A DNA stretch of 64,000 nt. Source: Gloeothece verrucosa PCC 7822. Its GTDB lineage: Bacteria > Cyanobacteriota > Cyanobacteriia > Cyanobacteriales > Microcystaceae. The DNA is taken from assembly GCF_000147335.1 (NCBI RefSeq), contig NC_014501.1, positions 2,912,300 to 2,976,299 of the forward strand. Reading direction: 5' to 3'. Each line of letters begins with the position of its first letter. The first letter of the stretch is position 1. Positions 1-7,008 of the stretch are shown here, in pieces. Under the pieces are notes generated by a model that did not search any database, was not told the origin of the DNA, and worked only from the letters and a program-made list of their open reading frames with translations. The position numbers were made by a program, and so were the translations under genes.

Positions 1-171
1 AAGATCCTTGATTCATCTTGGTTGCAAATTTCTTTTAATCTGTGGCCGACTTGGGGAACCTATATAGGTTCCAGGCTGCCGGCGATAGTCCGAATCGGTG
101 CCAAGATTAAGATAACAACTGTAAAACATCAACTGAGTACAAATGGCAACAGTTTCTCGAAAAATTCTTAA
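1..171 (+). CDS. possible C-terminal end of a gene entering from the left
   Basis: Frame 1 is open from the first base to a TAA at 169-171, giving about 56 residues with no recognisable domain (it includes WLQISFNLWPTWGTYIG). It would overlap the next gene by 29 bases. Tight overlaps are the rule in the following genes, so this may be the tail of the preceding member of the same operon. It could equally be chance, because no start is visible and the stretch is short. Confidence 0.25.
   Translation, partial: KILDSSWLQISFNLWPTWGTYIGSRLPAIVRIGAKIKITTVKHQLSTNGNSFSKNS
55..72. repeat. perfect 18-bp palindrome upstream of the small-gene operon
   Basis: The sequence GGAACCTATATAGGTTCC is perfectly self-complementary and lies 71 bases before the start at 143. 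There is no following T-run, so a dimeric-repressor operator is more plausible than a terminator. This is inference from symmetry alone. Confidence 0.5.
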
Positions 172-514
172 GCCTCATAGCTTTACCGAGGGAAATCAAA
201 CCTACCTAATTAGGTTGCCCGATATTTACGACGGCAATGGAAGCACAATAGGGGCGGCACTTGGGATTAAAAAACTTGCAGATAACTATGAACCTAAAGC
301 TGGAGACATTTCCATATCTGTTTGCGAAGGACAAAAACAAGGAAAGCTTGTCAAAATGAGAATTTCTTATCTCCAAGGGACAAAGAAAAAAAATTCTATA
401 ATTACCTGCCCTGTTGACAAGGCGGCTACCGCAGTAACTCAAATTCTCAGCAAAAATTTTGAGGGCAATAACATCGTGGGGGCTGGCTTTCCGCGCCGCC
501 GCCGCCGAGGATAA
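143..514 (+). CDS. uncharacterised 123-residue basic protein, first full gene of a coupled operon
   Basis: I do not recognise this family. The protein is soluble-looking, with no signal peptide or membrane segment, and ends in an arginine run (PRRRRRG) that would suit nucleic-acid or acidic-partner binding. Its C-terminal half (a Lys-rich strand, a DKAATAVTQ helix, then a GNNIVG strand) resembles in layout the end of the next gene product (DVKAAAFDNAV, then GGTIKKVV), so the two may be distant paralogues. The ATG at 143 is the first start after the 55-72 palindrome. It lies upstream of four tightly packed small genes and a secreted lysozyme-like gene, which hints at a phage or mobile-element module. 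Function unknown. Confidence 0.6.
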   Translation: MATVSRKILKPHSFTEGNQTYLIRLPDIYDGNGSTIGAALGIKKLADNYEPKAGDISISVCEGQKQGKLVKMRISYLQGTKKKNSIITCPVDKAATAVTQILSKNFEGNNIVGAGFPRRRRRG

Positions 515-551
515 AAAGATTTAAATAAAGGATAAAAAGATTTAAATAAAG
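510..551 (+). repeat. 21-bp perfect tandem duplication carrying a stop codon and ribosome-binding site
   Basis: Positions 510-530 and 531-551 are identical 21-base units. The first contains the TAA that ends the 143-514 gene. Each ends in an AAAGGA-like purine run, and the second continues into AAAGGAG ahead of the ATG at 567. The duplication therefore lengthens the intercistronic space and doubles the Shine-Dalgarno-like element. Confidence 0.85.
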
Positions 552-566
552 GAGAAATAGCAAAAA

Positions 567-941
567 ATGGCAAGAATTTTAGTCAAGCACAAAATCACCG
601 TTAGCGACCCCGCCGACAATAGTAAAACGATGATTTTGGCATTTTATGCTCCCCCTGATGCTTACACAGGCATCGAAACAGAAACAGGAGTAAAAGCGCC
701 CGCATCTGATAAGCCAGATGAATTCGGTGATTTCCCCGCTTGCAGCGTTGAGGAACTTCTCTCTACTGGTACGGCTGTTCGCAAAGTGGTGGATGTTCTT
801 AAGGGGGGAAAAACTTACCGACATAAAATTATTGTGGCTGATGTCAAGGCGGCCGCGTTCGATAATGCCGTTAAAGCAAAAACTTATAGAGGCGGAACTA
901 TCAAAAAAGTTGTCAACCCCTTAGATGACATTTTCTCATGA
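567..941 (+). CDS. uncharacterised 124-residue protein, possible paralogue of the upstream gene product
   Basis: No family recognised. The protein is predicted soluble, with a beta-rich N-terminus (ILVKHKITVSD), a Pro/Asp-rich middle, and a C-terminal segment (KTYRHKIIVADVKAAAFDNA) whose order of elements matches the preceding protein. An AGGAG motif lies 12 bases before the ATG. The stop overlaps the next start as ATGA (938-941), which indicates translational coupling. A structural or DNA-handling role in a phage or integrative element would fit the context, but nothing in the sequence proves it. Confidence 0.6.
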   Translation: MARILVKHKITVSDPADNSKTMILAFYAPPDAYTGIETETGVKAPASDKPDEFGDFPACSVEELLSTGTAVRKVVDVLKGGKTYRHKIIVADVKAAAFDNAVKAKTYRGGTIKKVVNPLDDIFS

Positions 942-1261
942 TAAGTGACGGTAACTGGCAATTGGTAGCCGAGGGGGTAAGTCCCCCGGGCTACTACGGA
1001 TGGGAGCTTAATTTTTTAATAGAAAATGCGGCTGACTACGCGCTTATTTCCTTAAAAATACCTTCCCGTCCTGACTGGGTAAACATCGGTTGGTTTAGGC
1101 AGATAACTTTAGGAACATCCCCCTATGTTTTGACTCGTCGGAAACTCTATCAAGAAGGAAGATTGATTAGGTTAGAGCCGATTGATTTAAGCCAGTTTTC
1201 TTTTAAAGCTCTGTCCTATATTTCTGATTATCAGTTTAATATACAGGTCAGGTATCTATGA
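938..1261 (+). CDS. uncharacterised 107-residue aromatic-rich protein
   Basis: The start overlaps the previous stop (ATGA) and the end overlaps the next start in the same way (1258-1261), so it belongs to a coupled polycistron. The protein is rich in Trp, Tyr and Phe (for example PPGYYGWELNFLIENAADYA) and looks like a compact beta-sandwich such as a small virion or tail component. That is only an impression from composition. There is no signal peptide and no recognised motif. Confidence 0.6.
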   Translation: MISDGNWQLVAEGVSPPGYYGWELNFLIENAADYALISLKIPSRPDWVNIGWFRQITLGTSPYVLTRRKLYQEGRLIRLEPIDLSQFSFKALSYISDYQFNIQVRYL

Positions 1262-1536
1262 ATCGGATTGAATATTTAGACCTTTTAAGAAATTCTTCAG
1301 TTAAATTGGCAATTCCTATAATTGCCCTCCAGTATGCCTTGGAGCTTACTGTTGACAAAGCCATGAGCGAGCAAAATCCTTATTTAAGAGGGTTTTACCT
1401 TGCGAATGCTCAAACACTTTTACATTCTATGGTTGCTCAAGTTCCTGAAATAGAAACCTATTTTAAAGAACAGCAAAACCCTTTAGTAACCGCTTTGCTA
1501 GAAGTTAATTTGCAACCTTATGAGGTAGTGAAGTGA
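1258..1536 (+). CDS. uncharacterised 92-residue helical protein
   Basis: ATGA-coupled to the preceding gene, and its stop (TGA 1534-1536) overlaps the next start as TGATG. The sequence is almost wholly amphipathic helix (VKLAIPIIALQYALELTVDKA, then a second helix with YLANAQTLLHSMVAQV), consistent with a small helical-bundle assembly or adaptor protein. No family recognised. Confidence 0.6.
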   Translation: MNRIEYLDLLRNSSVKLAIPIIALQYALELTVDKAMSEQNPYLRGFYLANAQTLLHSMVAQVPEIETYFKEQQNPLVTALLEVNLQPYEVVK

Positions 1537-1676
1537 TGATTATTATCTCAGTTGATGAGCGATGGACAACTGTCCGAAAATTCACTAAGGAAGAAATCTC
1601 TAAAATTTTGCAAAGCTTACCCAAAGACTTTGATATCTCCATCAAAAACCGATTGCTACAAGTAATTAACTCTTAA
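1536..1676 (+). CDS. 46-residue coupled small protein
   Basis: The ATG at 1536 shares a base with the preceding stop, and the frame is open for 46 codons to the TAA at 1674-1676. The product begins MIIISVDERWTTVRKFTKEE and ends DISIKNRLLQVINS, a strand-helix-strand pattern. Overlap coupling in the same style as the three preceding junctions is the main reason to accept so short a gene. Function unknown. Confidence 0.5.
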   Translation: MIIISVDERWTTVRKFTKEEISKILQSLPKDFDISIKNRLLQVINS

Positions 1677-1682
1677 GTAGTA

Positions 1683-1701
1683 AGCCCCCAACTAGGGGGC
1701 T
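1683..1701 (+). terminator. GC hairpin between the small-gene operon and the lysozyme-like gene
   Basis: AGCCCCC (1683-1689) pairs with GGGGGCT (1695-1701) across the loop AACTA, seven bases after the 46-codon gene. There is only a weak pyrimidine tail, so it may be an attenuator or an RNA-processing/stability hairpin. It would expose or hide the leader of the gene starting at 1715. Confidence 0.5.
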
Positions 1702-1714
1702 GGTATTCTCTTCT

Positions 1715-2506
1715 ATGAATAAGTATAAAACGTTTTTGTTGACGCTTGTCTTTTTAGCTGGCGTATTTTCTAGTGTTTTTTTTTGGCCAAGAGATGTGAT
1801 GGCCGAGAGCCGATCCTTAACAGCTATCGTTCAAACGAAAGCTTATAAGCCCGACGGCTCAAAGGTTTTAAATTTGTCCAGGGGCAAAACTTACGGGGTT
1901 AGCTTGGTCGCCAACGCGCAGGACTATTGGGATGTTCAACTTGCTGGCGACGCGGGTCGATGGAAATTTAAAAAAGCTGATGTGGATTTTCACATGGGGG
2001 ATTACCCTCTGAACTTGAGTGATTTCAAGGGAGGAGATAGGGTGTCAACGATTAAAGCGATCGTAAGCGAATGTCATCGGTGGGGACTGCTTAAATCTCA
2101 ATGTGCTTACGTATTGGCGACGGCTGAACATGAATCAAACTTTCAGCCAGTGCGTGAGGCTTGGTGGATGGGTGAAGCTTGGCGGCGGCAGAATCTTAGA
2201 TACTGGCCTTGGTATGGGCGTGGCTATGGTCAGATGACTTGGGACTTTAACTATCGGAAGTATGAGCGCCTCACCGGAATCAAATTGACCCAAAAGCCAG
2301 ACCTTGCGCTTCAACCAAACTTAGCTTTATATATTCTCGTTCACGGGATGAAGACTGGAAGCTTTACAGGATATTCCCTGGAAAATTGGATTAACTCCAA
2401 ACAGACTAATTTTTATAAAGCACGGATGATAGTTAATGGCTTGGACTGCGCTGGTCAAATAGCGGGCAGGGCATCTTATTGGTACCGGCAGCTAACCGTT
2501 TATTGA
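1715..2506 (+). CDS. secreted GH19/lysozyme-like murein hydrolase with SH3-like N-terminal domain
   Basis: Residues 1-30 form a signal peptide or anchor (Lys-containing n-region, long hydrophobic core, cleavage likely at VMA-ES). Residues 35-95 look like a small SH3-type beta domain. Residues 100-263 match the lysozyme/GH19 chitinase fold: a helix with AEHES (Glu138 and Glu140, likely catalytic acid) and the family signature WYGRGYGQMTWDFNY (167-180). Such enzymes cleave peptidoglycan glycan strands. Being the last gene of a compact cluster suits either a phage/tail lysis enzyme or a cell-wall-opening enzyme of a transfer system. A strong terminator follows. The fold assignment is good; the biological role is inferred. 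Confidence 0.75.
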   Translation: MNKYKTFLLTLVFLAGVFSSVFFWPRDVMAESRSLTAIVQTKAYKPDGSKVLNLSRGKTYGVSLVANAQDYWDVQLAGDAGRWKFKKADVDFHMGDYPLNLSDFKGGDRVSTIKAIVSECHRWGLLKSQCAYVLATAEHESNFQPVREAWWMGEAWRRQNLRYWPWYGRGYGQMTWDFNYRKYERLTGIKLTQKPDLALQPNLALYILVHGMKTGSFTGYSLENWINSKQTNFYKARMIVNGLDCAGQIAGRASYWYRQLTVY

Positions 2507-2554
2507 ATTTGTAGGGAATAGGTTTTGCCGCTCAAGCGTTCCCTACACAAAATT

Positions 2555-2580
2555 ACCCCTCAACCATTGAGGGGTTTCTC
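2555..2580 (+). terminator. rho-independent terminator after the lysozyme-like gene
   Basis: ACCCCTCAA (2555-2563), loop CCA, then TTGAGGGGT (2567-2575) followed by TTTCTCT. It lies 49 bases after the stop at 2506 and closes the left-hand module. Confidence 0.8.
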
Positions 2581-2768
2581 TGTAGATTTTAGTGCTTTAA
2601 TGCAAATGTCCGTACTACTGAATTAGTTGGGGATTTAGTTTAGCAAAAATTTCCTTCTAAAGATTGAAGGGGATTCCTTCTTGAGTATGACTCATTCACG
2701 GTTTTGAGATTGTTAGAGTTAATTTATGAAAAGTCTGTTAGAGTATTTCCTATTCCTAACTTTTAAAA

Positions 2769-3596
2769 ATGGATATTCGAGTTGGTTACGACATTGTTAT
2801 TAATTCTCCTACCCCTGTGGGAATGCTCTTATTGCTCTATACTCATCCTTCCCGAGCAAAAGATTTAAAAACCCCTGAAAAACTCAAACTTGAGCCAAAT
2901 ATTCCTATTGAGGAGTTTATTGACAGTTTCGGTAACCGATGTGCCCGTATCTTGACACCTGTTGGACAGTTGCGGCTCTATAATGATATAATAATCAATG
3001 ATAATGGAAAACCCGACCCCCTTAACTGGAAAGCTATACAATATCCTATATCTCAATTACCTTCTGAGACGTTACAGTATCTTCTAGCGAGTCGATATTG
3101 TGAAGTAGATCTTCTTAGTGAGGTAGCTTGGAGTCTTTTTGGAGAAACGACACCCGGTTGGGCTAGAGTTCAGGCTATTTGTGACTGGATACATTCTAAT
3201 ATTACCTACGGCTACGAATATACCTATCCTCATAAAACGGCGTATCAAGTATATACCGAAAGGGCGGGAGTCTGTCGAGATTTTACCCATCTTGCCATTA
3301 CTTTTTGTCGGTGTTTAAATATTCCTGCCCGTTATTGTGCAGGGTATTTAGGGGATATCGGGGTAGAACCTCTGACAACTCCGATGGACTTTCATGCCTG
3401 GTTTGAAGTATTTTTAGGCGGGCAGTGGTATGCTTTTGATGCTCGTCATAATCGACCCCGTATAGGACGTATATTAATGGTACGAGGGCGAGATGCTACC
3501 GATACAGCTTTCATGACTTCTTTTGGGGCTTATGAGTTGGTTCAGTTGAAAGTGTGGGCACTAGAAATGAAAACCTATCAAATATCGGCGGCTTAA
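2769..3596 (+). CDS. transglutaminase-like cysteine protease superfamily protein
   Basis: The C-terminal half carries the transglutaminase-core triad in order: Cys169 in AGVCRDFTHL, His209 in MDFHAWFEV, and Asp224 in WYAFDARHN. The N-terminal 130 residues form the beta-rich domain (bacterial transglutaminase N) typical of these about 270-290-residue proteins. There is no signal peptide, so a cytoplasmic protease, amidase or transamidase is expected. Bacterial members are mostly peptidases of unknown substrate. The gene stands alone, facing the convergent DUF92 gene 24 bases downstream. All three catalytic residues are present, so it should be active. Confidence 0.85.
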   Translation: MDIRVGYDIVINSPTPVGMLLLLYTHPSRAKDLKTPEKLKLEPNIPIEEFIDSFGNRCARILTPVGQLRLYNDIIINDNGKPDPLNWKAIQYPISQLPSETLQYLLASRYCEVDLLSEVAWSLFGETTPGWARVQAICDWIHSNITYGYEYTYPHKTAYQVYTERAGVCRDFTHLAITFCRCLNIPARYCAGYLGDIGVEPLTTPMDFHAWFEVFLGGQWYAFDARHNRPRIGRILMVRGRDATDTAFMTSFGAYELVQLKVWALEMKTYQISAA

Positions 3597-3619
3597 TTTT
3601 ATTCAAAGTTGACTTGTGA

Positions 3620-4372
3620 TCAAAAGGAAATTAAATAAGCTAATAAAATAGCTACAACAGCCCCGATCAAAGTATTAATGACATTAACTAATTCATTCGT
3701 TAACCAGTCCCATTTAGACTGAAGAGTTGCCCCAATTAAACTCTCTAAATTAGTAGCAATAAAGGCAGCAATCACACACCAAACTATTCCTATTTCATCA
3801 ATTAAACCCATAGCCCAAGCTAAAGCGGCAATCACAACAGAAGCGGCTACTCCGGCTAATGTTCCCTCTAAACTAACAGCGCCTTCAGTTCCTCTAGCCA
3901 CAGGTTGTAAAGTGGTAATTAAAAAAGTTCGTTTTCCGTAAGCTTTACCAACTTCACTGGCGGTAGTATCGGCAAGTTTGGTACTAAAATTAGCCACATA
4001 ACCTAAGATTAATAACTTTTGCCAAAAAGGATCAACCCATAAGGTAAGAATAGCGCAGATAGCCGCAATAAGGGCAGACCCCCAGACATTTTCAGGGCCT
4101 CGTTGTCCGGAACGTTTTTCTGCAATACCTTCTTTTTCCTTTTGTTCCATGCCAATACGAGTGACTGCTGATCCGACAAAAAAGTAAAATAAAACGATTA
4201 AATAGCCGCGCCATTGGAGAGTCCCCCAAATGAGAACGCCTAAGATCCAAGCATGAATATATCCTGCCGGTGTGAGTAACTTTTTAGGAAGGATAAAAGC
4301 GATAGCAACTAAAATTGTATTGAGGGCGATGCCAATTAACCAAGGGTTAGATAATTCTATGGATGACAGCAT
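3620..4372 (-). CDS. DUF92 membrane protein, VTE6-like phytyl-phosphate kinase
   Basis: About seven hydrophobic segments in 250 residues, with the DUF92 hallmark stretches FYFFVGSAVTRIG, KEGIAEKRSGQRGPENVWG and NFSTKLADTTASEVGKAYG. Plant VTE6 and its cyanobacterial relatives of this family phosphorylate phytyl-phosphate to phytyl-diphosphate. This recycles phytol released from chlorophyll into tocopherol and phylloquinone synthesis at plastid or thylakoid membranes. The length is normal. The family assignment is from motifs, and the specific substrate follows from characterised homologues. The start ATG at 4372 gives MLSSIELSNPW, directly followed by the first membrane helix. Confidence 0.85.
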   Translation of the reverse strand: MLSSIELSNPWLIGIALNTILVAIAFILPKKLLTPAGYIHAWILGVLIWGTLQWRGYLIVLFYFFVGSAVTRIGMEQKEKEGIAEKRSGQRGPENVWGSALIAAICAILTLWVDPFWQKLLILGYVANFSTKLADTTASEVGKAYGKRTFLITTLQPVARGTEGAVSLEGTLAGVAASVVIAALAWAMGLIDEIGIVWCVIAAFIATNLESLIGATLQSKWDWLTNELVNVINTLIGAVVAILLAYLISF

Positions 4373-4788
4373 GATTAACCTTCAGTTAGAGTCTGATTAC
4401 AATATTATCGTATTTGTTAGCCTTTGCCATACCCACCCTGACCAAGAGAAATGATGACTGATGATTAAATTAAACCCTTGAGGTGTTATCTAATGTGATA
4501 GCCAAACCTAGAGAGTAAAGACGAAAACAAAGTAGTCAACTTTATTAATATTTGGTAATAATTTTATCAGAATGAAAGACTTGAATTAGAGCGGCAAAGA
4601 GTTCAAATGCTCGAACACTTATCTATCTTGTCTTGTAGCAGAAAAATAGGGGCAGAAGTAAAAAGGCTGTAATTATACTGCATCCCCTCTTCACTTAAGA
4701 GAAAAAAATCAGTAAAAATTCGGATTTAATTTGCCTAAAAATAAGCATAATATTCCTTATAATCGCTATTATTCCCTAAAGTTTTTAT
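4373..4788. other. 416-bp intergenic region between divergent genes
   Basis: AT-rich with no convincing small reading frame. It must hold the promoters of the DUF92 gene (leftward) and of the HTH/AAA operon (rightward). I see no strong repeat or structured element. Confidence 0.5.
4758..4763 (+). promoter_or_regulatory. candidate -10 box for the HTH/AAA operon
   Basis: A perfect TATAAT lies 25 bases before the ATG at 4789. A TTGCCT at 4731-4736 is 21 bases upstream, too far for an ideal -35, so the promoter may be extended or activator dependent. Confidence 0.4.
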
Positions 4789-5148
4789 ATGTTAGATAAG
4801 CCCAAAAATCAAAATATAATTGCCGTTTCCAGCGAGTTACGAACGCGGCCAGAAGATTTACAGGCTAAATATCAAATTGGCAAAAGCACGTATTATAAAC
4901 GGATACGCTATTTACAAATCACAACCCAAAAAGATGAGCAAAACAAAGTCTATCTCACTGAGGAACAAGTGAGCCAATTTGATCAACTTCATATCTATAT
5001 CCAAAAACACGGATCTATGATCGGCTTTGACAAGGGCGAACAAGAACTTAAAAATGTCTCCGAGTTGGCGAGTTCCCACGTTTTAGAGTCGGACTATATA
5101 GTCCAGGACTTCCCAAAAGCCCTAGGCCCAACAGCACTCAAAGTCTAA
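4789..5148 (+). CDS. HTH N-terminal domain of a frame-interrupted HTH/AAA-like membrane protein
   Basis: 119 codons in frame 1. Residues 10-50 look like a helix-turn-helix or resolvase-type DNA-binding segment (RPEDLQAKYQIGKSTYYKRI), followed by a MerR-like helix (LTEEQVSQFDQL). The frame ends shortly after a linker, while an ATPase-like frame one base back is already open from 5052 and continues to 5969. The sequence at 5112-5118 reads C CCA AAA relative to this frame, so a -1 shift there would yield a fusion of about 393 residues. Without shifting, it encodes a short DNA-binding protein. A point mutation in a once-continuous gene is the main alternative. Confidence 0.65.
   Translation: MLDKPKNQNIIAVSSELRTRPEDLQAKYQIGKSTYYKRIRYLQITTQKDEQNKVYLTEEQVSQFDQLHIYIQKHGSMIGFDKGEQELKNVSELASSHVLESDYIVQDFPKALGPTALKV
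5112..5118 (+). promoter_or_regulatory. candidate -1 ribosomal frameshift heptamer C CCA AAA
   Basis: In the upstream frame the codons are TTC CCA AAA GCC, so the heptamer CCCAAAA has the canonical X XXY YYZ phasing. Slipping one base back gives CCC AAA and enters exactly the downstream open frame. The following GCCCTAGGCCC could form only a small hairpin, and no clear Shine-Dalgarno-like stimulator is seen upstream. Candidate only. Confidence 0.4.
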
Positions 5149-5969
5149 CCCATCAACACACCCTAGATCGTCTCGTTGGGCTATCAGAAACCCTAGAAAA
5201 AGCTTGCAATACTCTCATCAATGGACAATCCCTTTTAATCTTAGGGGAATACGGTACAGGGCAAGATGAACTGGCACAAGCCATTGTAGATCGCCTCAGT
5301 GATCAATTTAACTGCGCTTTGGTCATTTATCAAACCACTAAACAATTTTATACCGCTATCGCTAAAGCTTTGAATATTCCCACCACCAACGAAAAAGATA
5401 AGCCGCTTAGTGGTGAAGTTCTCAAAGAAGAAATAACCCTCAATGCCAATTCTCGGACCCTATTTATTTTTCCTGAAAGTAAACGTCTTCCTGCAAGTGT
5501 ACGTTATTGGTTAGATTCTCTTCTTAACCAAGGAGTAAAAATAGTAACCTTTATGGTAGCTAACCCCCAGCGAGATGTCTTTCTTAAACTGCAAAAGTTG
5601 GAATTACCCTTAGTCAGTAATCAACAGATGCGCGCTATTATTCATGATCAAGCTAGACAAATGGGAATTACCCTCACTCGTTCGGAAATTGCCGAATTAT
5701 TAGCCAGTTGCGGCAGAAACCCGTTTTTAGCCCGAAAAAAAGTGGCGGCTTATGCCCTCGGACTTGAGCAAAATCTTGAACATACCCAGTATATCGATAT
5801 TAGCCCCATCACCTACAGTGTCTTATTATTTATCGGTATCTTTCGCTTTGTGGGGTTAGGAACTGGTGATCGGGGTTTATATGTGGTGGGAAGTTGCATT
5901 TTAATCCTGATCATGATTTTAAAACAATTGGGAAAAATTCAAGGTGCTAAGAGGAAACTAGGACAATGA
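5118..5969 (+). CDS. AAA-like domain plus C-terminal membrane helices (downstream frame of the split gene)
   Basis: This frame is open from 5052 to 5969 without a good independent ATG start; a TTG at 5319 would cut off the nucleotide-binding region. The translated product has a P-loop-like LLILGEYGTGQDELAQAI in which the Walker A Lys-Ser/Thr is Gln-Asp, and a Walker B-like TLFIFPESK lacking the usual Asp-Glu. This is the layout of TniB/ExeA-type AAA proteins but probably without normal ATP hydrolysis. Two hydrophobic segments (about VLLFIGIFRFVGLG and YVVGSCILILIMIL) anchor the C-terminus. Because the ATPase-like part lacks its own start, expression by frameshifting from 4789 is the favoured reading, otherwise a pseudogene. 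Its stop overlaps the next start. Confidence 0.6.
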   Translation, partial: SPRPNSTQSLTHQHTLDRLVGLSETLEKACNTLINGQSLLILGEYGTGQDELAQAIVDRLSDQFNCALVIYQTTKQFYTAIAKALNIPTTNEKDKPLSGEVLKEEITLNANSRTLFIFPESKRLPASVRYWLDSLLNQGVKIVTFMVANPQRDVFLKLQKLELPLVSNQQMRAIIHDQARQMGITLTRSEIAELLASCGRNPFLARKKVAAYALGLEQNLEHTQYIDISPITYSVLLFIGIFRFVGLGTGDRGLYVVGSCILILIMILKQLGKIQGAKRKLGQ

Positions 5970-7006
5970 TGAGTTTAACCCATGCGGCTATTGCCACAGC
6001 CGTCGTATCATTTAGTTTTGCTGATTTTTCTCCTAATATTTTAATTTTAGCCGCTATCGGTTCTCAACTCCCGGATCTTGACCTGAGTAACAGCTACGTC
6101 GGTCAAATCTGCTTTCCGGTGTCCCATTATCTAGAAGACCATTTCCCTCATCGCAGTATCACCCATTCCTTACTAGCAACAGCCGCTACAGCTATTGCAT
6201 CTATAGCCCTGGCTCAAGGATGGTTGCATTTGGGCTGGAAGGTTGCATTAGCTCTTCCTGTGGGGCATCTGTTTTCCTGTTATGCAGATATGTTTACCAA
6301 AAAAGGTGTACAGTGGTTTTATCCCTTACCCGCTTGGTGTGTACATGGAAGCAACCCGAACCGTCGTCTCAGGACAGGGGGGTTAGGAGAATATTGGGTT
6401 TTAGCCGGTGCCATTGCCTTATTAGTTTCGAATTACTACTTAGTACAATCTGGGGGTTTAGTACAAACTGCCTCTCAACAACTGGGAATTAAAAGCAGTT
6501 TACTAAAAATGTATGATCAAAATGCTAATCGTCATCATATCTGGGCCAACATTCAGGGAGCAAAAGCCAGTGATCGATCTCTCATTAACGGACGATATTT
6601 AATTTTAGCGGCTGATGGGGATGAATTTATTGTTACTGATGGGCAAGGAATTTACAAAACTTGGGAGCAAATTATTCCCAGACGCTTAACTACCAGTGTC
6701 GGCGAAATAGCCACAACTGTTGTGCAAAAAATAACCATGAACCATGAACCAGTCACTCCTATTTTTCAACAAATTGCTGCCGCTCATCCGAATGCGGTGA
6801 TTCTTCTGAGTGGAGAGTTAGAAATAACTTTTGCTGATGAAATGGTTCCTACACAGGGAGTTGATCAATTTCCTACCCTTACCGTTTCAGGGAAAACAGC
6901 CACTTTAACTTATCATCCTTTAGCCTTAGCCCTCTCTGACTTTGAGCATCAATATGCAAGCGGCAGTCTCAGCGTTAAAATGATTACCCCTATACCGGAG
7001 TTTTGA
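5966..7006 (+). CDS. YdjM/DUF457-type membrane-bound metal-dependent hydrolase with extra C-terminal domain
   Basis: Residues 1-165 match the YdjM family: MSLTHAAIATAVV, the acidic SQLPDLDLS motif, HRSITHSLL and GHLFSCYADMFTKKGVQWFYP, which carry the conserved His/Asp residues, together with several membrane helices. Family members are predicted membrane metallohydrolases, and E. coli YdjM is LexA regulated. The remaining about 180 residues are soluble and unrecognised, longer than the usual family member. The start overlaps the preceding stop (ATGATG; 5966 or 5969 possible) and the end abuts the HlyD-like gene, so the three genes form one operon. Confidence 0.7.
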   Translation: MMSLTHAAIATAVVSFSFADFSPNILILAAIGSQLPDLDLSNSYVGQICFPVSHYLEDHFPHRSITHSLLATAATAIASIALAQGWLHLGWKVALALPVGHLFSCYADMFTKKGVQWFYPLPAWCVHGSNPNRRLRTGGLGEYWVLAGAIALLVSNYYLVQSGGLVQTASQQLGIKSSLLKMYDQNANRHHIWANIQGAKASDRSLINGRYLILAADGDEFIVTDGQGIYKTWEQIIPRRLTTSVGEIATTVVQKITMNHEPVTPIFQQIAAAHPNAVILLSGELEITFADEMVPTQGVDQFPTLTVSGKTATLTYHPLALALSDFEHQYASGSLSVKMITPIPEF

Positions 7007-7008
7007 AA

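Noticed and set aside
206..442. Leftward frame opposite the first small gene
   Set aside because: It lies wholly antisense to a coupled gene and has no ribosome-binding site or recognisable features.
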